Below are positions 6,659 to 10,036 of a stretch of DNA of 10,036 nt, piece after piece. Every line of letters begins with the position of its first letter. The first letter of the stretch is position 1. The position numbers and the translations under genes were made by a program. This DNA is from Geminicoccaceae bacterium (GTDB lineage Bacteria; Pseudomonadota; Alphaproteobacteria; Geminicoccales; Geminicoccaceae), in NCBI GenBank assembly GCA_030824835.1, contig JAPJRA010000077.1, positions 1 to 10,036 of the forward strand, written 5' to 3'. The notes beneath the pieces were generated by a model. It did not search any database. It saw nothing but the letters and a program-made list of their open reading frames with translations, and was not told where the DNA came from.

Positions 6659-6790
6659 ATGAAGACGCGGCAGACGATCGATTTCGAGCACGAGTGGGCA
6701 TCGGGGCCTTCGGACCCGTCGGGCGTGGGCATGCTGGCGGCAGCCTGGGCGGTGGCGGGTGGCATGCTGCTGCTGATGCTGTTCGGCTGA
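6659..6790 (+). CDS. putative 43-residue tail-anchored membrane miniprotein
   Basis: A short open frame from ATG (6659) to TGA (6788-6790). The product has a polar, charged front (MKTRQTIDFEHEWASGPSDP) and ends in a hydrophobic segment, about residues 24-43, rich in Ala, Gly, Met and Leu, that would span the inner membrane with the C-terminus at or just past the far side. The polar-then-hydrophobic order and the lack of frame-shadow bias argue for a real gene, but the ribosome binding site is weak (GGAAGTGAG starting about 15 bases upstream). It sits alone on the plus strand, downstream of the CRP-type palindrome and converging with the gene at 6818-7537. I do not recognise it; codon bias and conservation in relatives would decide whether it is translated. 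Confidence 0.45.
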   Translation: MKTRQTIDFEHEWASGPSDPSGVGMLAAAWAVAGGMLLLMLFG

Positions 6791-6817
6791 GCGCCATGGC
6801 GGCGTTGCCGTGCCGCT

Positions 6818-7537
6818 TCAGGCCGCGAGCGTCGCTCCCGGCTGCGGCAGGGGGTGCTCGTGGAACTTGGACCAAGCCGGGACCTGCGCCACGAACTCCG
6901 CCCGCGAGAGCCAGCACAGGTAGATCTGGTCGAGGCTCTCGAGCGGCGGGAAATAGTCGTCGATGACCAGCTCGACGTTGGGATAGCCGTAGGTCTCGCG
7001 GGGCACCCGCGTCAGCGCCAGGCTGTGCCGGACGATGCCGGTGTTGAAGGCGCAGGCGAACGACTGGAAGCTCAACGCGCGGCTCAGGTAGGTCAGGTAC
7101 ATGGCGAGGCGTTGGCCGCGCCGCTCGGGATGAACCCAGGTCGAGCCGCTATGGCTGACCCGGCCGCCAATGTGTCGGGACGGCATGCGGACCGGCACCT
7201 CCCCGGCATGGCCGATGGCGGCGAAGCCCTGCGCGTACCAGAGCTGCCCGCTCCGCATCAGGTCGACGAAATCCACCACCTCGAAGACACGCTCGGCGCT
7301 GCAGCCCACGCCACGGCCGTGGCGGTCGTTCAGCCGCAACCAAAAGTCGTTCAGACCCATCCGGCTGCGGCCGGGATCGAAGGTCGGGTTGGCGAACGTG
7401 CCCTGGGCATCGAGAAATCGCTGCAGGCCAGTAAAGTCGGTCTCGACCTCGACGGTCAGCCCGAATCTGTCCAGCTGATGTTGCACGATGGTGACGGTGC
7501 GGTCGATGGCGTCGAAATCGGCTTGGGCGAGCAGCAC
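6818..7537 (-). CDS. protein of unknown function with a GNAT-like acetyl-CoA-binding motif
   Basis: A 239-residue soluble protein not confidently assigned. The segment STWVHPERRGQRLAMYLTYL (residues 132-151) matches the pattern of GNAT motif A: a strand ending in V-x-P, then R/Q-x-x-G-x-x/A at the start of a helix that binds the acyl-CoA pyrophosphate. The strands and helices before it (about 60-105) and the strand after (about 160-170) are compatible with a GNAT fold, so an acyltransferase of unknown substrate is the best guess. Tryptophans and Tyr/Phe-rich stretches (NDFWLRLND at 63-71, LWYAQGF at 99-105) may shape a substrate pocket. It begins with GTG at 7535-7537, supported by GGGAG nine bases upstream. 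Upstream is an AT-rich promoter region shared with the divergent alcohol dehydrogenase gene; downstream it converges with the miniprotein, 27 bases apart. Confidence 0.8.
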   Translation of the reverse strand: MLLAQADFDAIDRTVTIVQHQLDRFGLTVEVETDFTGLQRFLDAQGTFANPTFDPGRSRMGLNDFWLRLNDRHGRGVGCSAERVFEVVDFVDLMRSGQLWYAQGFAAIGHAGEVPVRMPSRHIGGRVSHSGSTWVHPERRGQRLAMYLTYLSRALSFQSFACAFNTGIVRHSLALTRVPRETYGYPNVELVIDDYFPPLESLDQIYLCWLSRAEFVAQVPAWSKFHEHPLPQPGATLAA

Positions 7538-7581
7538 GGATTGGATCTCCCGAGATCGTGGAGCATGGCCGTGCGGGCTTG

Positions 7582-7610
7582 ATATTATTTATGAGGAATT
7601 AACGGGTCCA
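7582..7610 (-). promoter_or_regulatory. candidate sigma-70-type promoter for the GNAT-like gene
   Basis: On the minus strand TGGACC (7605-7610) and TAATAT (7582-7587) are separated by 17 bases, each matching 4 of 6 consensus positions. The -10 element ends about 45 bases before the GTG start at 7537. The match is modest, but the location in the only AT-rich stretch nearby supports it. Confidence 0.35.
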
Positions 7611-7752
7611 CCTGATTGGTTAAGACATACCTAATGATTACTTCAAGCTAACCCTGTCGGCTCGGCCTCGCGGGGTGGCCCGTGCCCATACCGGAGGTTG
7701 GCATGCGGTTGCTGCCGCTTTCGCGGATGCTTCACCTACGCTATGCGAAGGC

Positions 7753-7756
7753 GAGG
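7753..7756 (+). promoter_or_regulatory. ribosome binding site deciding the alcohol dehydrogenase start
   Basis: GAGG, eight bases before the ATG at 7765. No comparable site precedes the GTG at 7675 in the same frame. Confidence 0.5.
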
Positions 7757-7764
7757 CGCGCTCC

Positions 7765-8958
7765 ATGGGGTCCATGCAGATGATCAAGCACGATTTCGCC
7801 ACGCTCGCCGCCACCTGGAGCTTTCCCACCACGGTGCTGTTCGGGGCCGGCACGCTGGCCAAGGCCGGCCGTGCCTGCGAGCAGGCGCGGATCAAGCGGC
7901 CGCTTGTCGTCACCGATGCTCCTCTGGCGAAGCTGCCGGTCACCGAGGTCCTGCTCGAGGGGCTGCGCGACCGCGGGCTCGAGCCCGGCCTGTTCACCGA
8001 CGTGCGCTCCAATCCGGTCGCCGCCAACGTCGAGGCCGGGGTCGCGGCGTTCCATGCGCGCAGTCACGACGGCGTCGTGGCGCTGGGCGGCGGCAGTGCC
8101 CTGGATTGCGGCAAGGTCATTGCCTTCATGGCCGGGCAGAGCCGGCCATTGTGGGACTTCGAGGACATCGGCGACTGGTGGCAGCGGGCCCGCCCCGAAG
8201 GCATCGCCCCGGTGGTAGCCATCCCGACCACCGCCGGCACCGGCAGCGAGGTCGGCCGCGCCGGCGTCATCACCGACGAGACGACCCACACCAAGAAGAT
8301 CATCTTTCATCCCGGCATGATGCCCAAGACCGCCATCCTCGATCCCGAGGTCACGGTGAGCCTGCCACCGACGCTCACCGCCGCCACCGGCATGGACGCG
8401 CTGGCACATTGCCTGGAGGCCTATTGCGCGCCGTCTTGGCATCCCATGGCCGAGGGCATCGCGGTCGAGGGCATGCGCCTGGTCAAGGAAGCGCTGCCGC
8501 GTGCCTTCGCCGACGGCAAGGACATCGAGGCGCGCTCCATGATGCTGGCCGCATCCTCCATGGGCGCGGTGGCCTTCCAGAAGGGCCTGGGAGCCATCCA
8601 CAGCCTCTCGCACCCGATCGGGGCGGTGTACGACAAGCATCACGGCCTCACCAATGCCGTCGTCATGCCCTACGTGCTCGTGTTCAACCGCCACATGATC
8701 GAGGACAAGATCGAGCGCGCGGCGGCATGGCTCGGCATCGAGGGCGGCTTCGACGGCTTTCTCCGCTGGATCCTGGCACTGCGCGCCGAGCTGGGCGTGC
8801 CGCACACCCTGCAGGCGCTGGGCGTGCCGACCGATCGGTTCGACGATCTGGCCGCCATGGCGGTGGTCGATCCGACCGCCGGCGGCAATCCCGAGCCGCT
8901 CGACCTCGCCGCCGCCAACCGGCTTCTGGCCGAGGCCTATTCGGGCGTCGGAATCTAG
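7765..8958 (+). CDS. iron-containing (group III) alcohol dehydrogenase
   Basis: A 398-residue NAD(P)-dependent dehydrogenase that interconverts an alcohol and an aldehyde or ketone, in the cytoplasm. The Rossmann-type N-terminal domain carries the GGGSALDCGK nucleotide motif (108-117), and TTAGTGSEVGRAGVITDE (from about 155) is the family's signature loop. The helical C-terminal domain supplies the metal ligands: D211 and H215 (GMDALAHCLEAY), H283 (SLSHPIGAVYD) and H293 (KHHGLTNAVVMPY). Length is usual for the family. Start: ATG at 7765, with GAGG eight bases upstream; ATGs at 7774 and 7780 are less favoured, and an upstream GTG at 7675 would add an unlikely 30-residue tail. The flippase gene begins 39 bases downstream on the same strand, hinting at a polysaccharide-related role (for example making a sugar or alcohol building block), but the substrate cannot be told from sequence. 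Confidence 0.93.
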   Translation: MGSMQMIKHDFATLAATWSFPTTVLFGAGTLAKAGRACEQARIKRPLVVTDAPLAKLPVTEVLLEGLRDRGLEPGLFTDVRSNPVAANVEAGVAAFHARSHDGVVALGGGSALDCGKVIAFMAGQSRPLWDFEDIGDWWQRARPEGIAPVVAIPTTAGTGSEVGRAGVITDETTHTKKIIFHPGMMPKTAILDPEVTVSLPPTLTAATGMDALAHCLEAYCAPSWHPMAEGIAVEGMRLVKEALPRAFADGKDIEARSMMLAASSMGAVAFQKGLGAIHSLSHPIGAVYDKHHGLTNAVVMPYVLVFNRHMIEDKIERAAAWLGIEGGFDGFLRWILALRAELGVPHTLQALGVPTDRFDDLAAMAVVDPTAGGNPEPLDLAAANRLLAEAYSGVGI

Positions 8959-8997
8959 ACGCAGCCGCACCGGTTCGCGAAAGGCTCCTGCCGACCC

Positions 8998-10036
8998 ATG
9001 CATGAGAAGATGCTGGTCGATTCCTTGTGGGTGCTGCTCACGAGGCTGGTGATGCGCGCGGCCAATTTCGCCGTGTTTCTCGTCCTCGCGCGTACGCTCA
9101 GCGTCAGCGAGTTCGGCTTCTACGGTTACGTGATGTCGACCGCGCTGGTCCTTGCCATCGCCTTCGATCTGGGCCTGCGCCAGTCCGGCGCCTGGCTCAT
9201 CGGCCAGGAGCCGGACGCTCAGGAGGCGGTCGCCACCCATCTGATGGCGCTGTGGCTGCTTCTCGGCAGCGTCGGCGTCCTGGTCTGCTGGCTGATGCTC
9301 GAGGCCGGCGGCTATGTCGCGGGCTACGGCGCGCTGGCACTGATCGCGGCCCTCAACGTCGCGCCGATGCTCTGTCTGCGTACGGGCCAGGGAATCTTTC
9401 TGGGCCTCGGCGACCTTTCGAGCCTGAACCGGTCTGAACTGATCTCCCGCGCGGTGATGCTGGGCGGCACGCTGGCCCTGTGGGCGGCAGCCCTTCTCGA
9501 TGTCGGCTCCGCGATTTGGGTACTGCTCGTGGCCCATGTCGCGGCGGCGGCGTATCTGCTGCTGCAGGTACGGCAGACAATTCGGCCAAGCCTGCTGTTC
9601 CAGCGCGCCCTGGTAGCCCGGATGCTGCGCTACGGCGGCGAGCTGTGGGTCGCCATGCTGCTCCTGATCCTGCTCGGCCGGATCGGCTTCTGGGTCGTCA
9701 ACTGGCAGCTCGGCGAGGAGGCGCTGGGCCTCTATTTCGGCTCGCAGCGGCTGGGCGAGATCCTGGTCGAGGTCGCGACGGCAGTCGGGATCGTGATCTT
9801 CAGCCATGGCGTGCGGGCCACCGACATCAAAAGCTCGGCCCTGGACGCGATCCGCATCGCCCGCCTGGTCACGGCGCTGATGGCGGTCGTGGCCATGGTC
9901 GCGATGGTGCTGGCCCGCCCGCTGCTGGCGCTGAGCCTCGGCCCGGACTATGCAGCAGCGCCGCACGCCTTTCAGCAGGTGATGCTGGGAGCGCTGGCAG
10001 TCGGGATCGTGATCTTCAGCCATGGCGTGCGGGCCA
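8998..10036 (+). CDS. polysaccharide flippase, Wzx/MOP-superfamily membrane protein (partial)
   Basis: The first 346 residues of a multi-spanning inner-membrane lipid-linked-oligosaccharide flippase. Like others of the Polysacc_synt/MOP group it starts with a hydrophobic helix after a short basic lead, followed by FLVLARTLSVSEFGFYGYVM, a pattern (RxLSxxEFGxY) typical of the family, and then about ten hydrophobic segments. It would move an undecaprenyl-linked glycan across the membrane for an extracellular polysaccharide or O-antigen. The ATG at 8998 is used; an internal ATG at 9010 is possible, and AAAGG lies about 13 bases upstream of the first. The gene runs off the right edge. The final 13 residues repeat residues 262-274 exactly, which looks anomalous (see repeats). 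Adjacent on the same strand to the alcohol dehydrogenase, it suggests the edge of a glycan cluster. Confidence 0.88.
   Translation, partial: MHEKMLVDSLWVLLTRLVMRAANFAVFLVLARTLSVSEFGFYGYVMSTALVLAIAFDLGLRQSGAWLIGQEPDAQEAVATHLMALWLLLGSVGVLVCWLMLEAGGYVAGYGALALIAALNVAPMLCLRTGQGIFLGLGDLSSLNRSELISRAVMLGGTLALWAAALLDVGSAIWVLLVAHVAAAAYLLLQVRQTIRPSLLFQRALVARMLRYGGELWVAMLLLILLGRIGFWVVNWQLGEEALGLYFGSQRLGEILVEVATAVGIVIFSHGVRATDIKSSALDAIRIARLVTALMAVVAMVAMVLARPLLALSLGPDYAAAPHAFQQVMLGALAVGIVIFSHGVRA
9780..9820 (+). repeat. 41-base direct repeat, copy 1
   Basis: Identical over 41 bases to 9996-10036, at an offset of 216 bases (72 codons, in frame). It encodes AVGIVIFSHGVRA, which fits its place in the flippase; homologous proteins carry a similar stretch between two membrane segments here. 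Confidence 0.95.
9996..10036 (+). repeat. 41-base direct repeat, copy 2, at the window edge
   Basis: Exact copy of 9780-9820, ending at the last base of the window. The preceding base differs from copy 1. Following QQVMLGAL, where family members normally carry an unrelated hydrophobic stretch, the same AVGIVIFSHGVRA peptide appears again. A repeat of about a typical assembly k-mer length at a contig edge suggests an assembly artefact. Confidence 0.95.

Larger units (their letters stand above)
7538..7764. other. divergent intergenic region with AT-rich core
   Basis: No gene is credible here; a GTG-started extension of the alcohol dehydrogenase into 7675-7764 is possible but lacks a ribosome binding site. 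Bases from about 7577 to 7653 are strikingly AT-rich against the GC-rich surroundings, as expected of a promoter region. The core holds an imperfect nested dyad: GGTTA at 7618-7622 with TAACC at 7649-7653, around TAATGATTA at 7632-7640, which could be an operator. Transcription in both directions from here is likely. Confidence 0.5.

Noticed and set aside
6792..6801. CGCCATGGCG palindrome between convergent genes, considered as a shared terminator
   Set aside because: It has no loop or T tract and is a common ten-base palindrome in GC-rich DNA.
7675..7764. N-terminal extension of the alcohol dehydrogenase from a GTG
   Set aside because: It lacks a ribosome binding site, overlaps the promoter region and adds a tail not seen in the family; the ATG at 7765 has GAGG eight bases upstream.
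7741..10023. A 760-codon open frame on the minus strand, antisense to the dehydrogenase and flippase
   Set aside because: The product is rich in His, Gln, Arg, Asp and Gly with no domain; the plus-strand proteins on the same bases have clear families. Long antisense frames are common in GC-rich DNA.

Overview
The window is GC-rich, bacterial and densely coded. Codon choice, the mix of protein families and the GC-rich Shine-Dalgarno sites (GAGG/AGGAG type) suggest an alphaproteobacterium, plausibly of the Rhodospirillales; this is an inference from style, not a phylogenetic result. No RNA gene, insertion sequence, integrase or CRISPR array was found. Both outer genes are cut by the window edges, and the right edge carries a sign of an assembly problem (below).

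Positions 1-6492 hold eight genes, all on the minus strand. In transcription order they are: a 603-residue signal protein (cyclic-nucleotide-binding, CBS and DUF294 nucleotidyltransferase domains); a DnaQ-like DEDDh exonuclease 9 bases downstream; a DUF1345 membrane protein; an agmatinase-family ureohydrolase; a cytoplasmic coiled-coil protein of unknown function; two small exported proteins with nearly touching reading frames; and the start of a phosphinothricin-type GNAT acetyltransferase. The first two genes are a recognisable conserved pair. The remaining genes have 3-98 base gaps and may form one or several transcripts.

Positions 6493-6817 contain a perfect 18-base palindrome matching the CRP consensus TGTGA-N6-TCACA (6583-6600). 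It lies upstream of the cyclic-nucleotide-binding signal protein and also upstream of a 43-residue plus-strand membrane miniprotein (6659-6790). A minus-strand gene for an unrecognised protein with a GNAT-like motif follows (6818-7537).

Positions 7538-7764 are a non-coding stretch with an unusually AT-rich core, probably a divergent promoter region. To its right, on the plus strand, are an iron-dependent alcohol dehydrogenase and, 39 bases later, a polysaccharide flippase (Wzx/MOP type) running off the edge. This end may be the border of a surface-polysaccharide cluster.

The last 41 bases exactly repeat 9780-9820, in frame and 216 bases apart. The second copy sits where the protein should diverge, so the end of the window may be an assembly misjoin rather than real sequence. 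The most interesting biological points are the CRP-type box in front of a cyclic-nucleotide-sensing nucleotidyltransferase paired with an exonuclease, and the unreported-looking miniprotein beside it.
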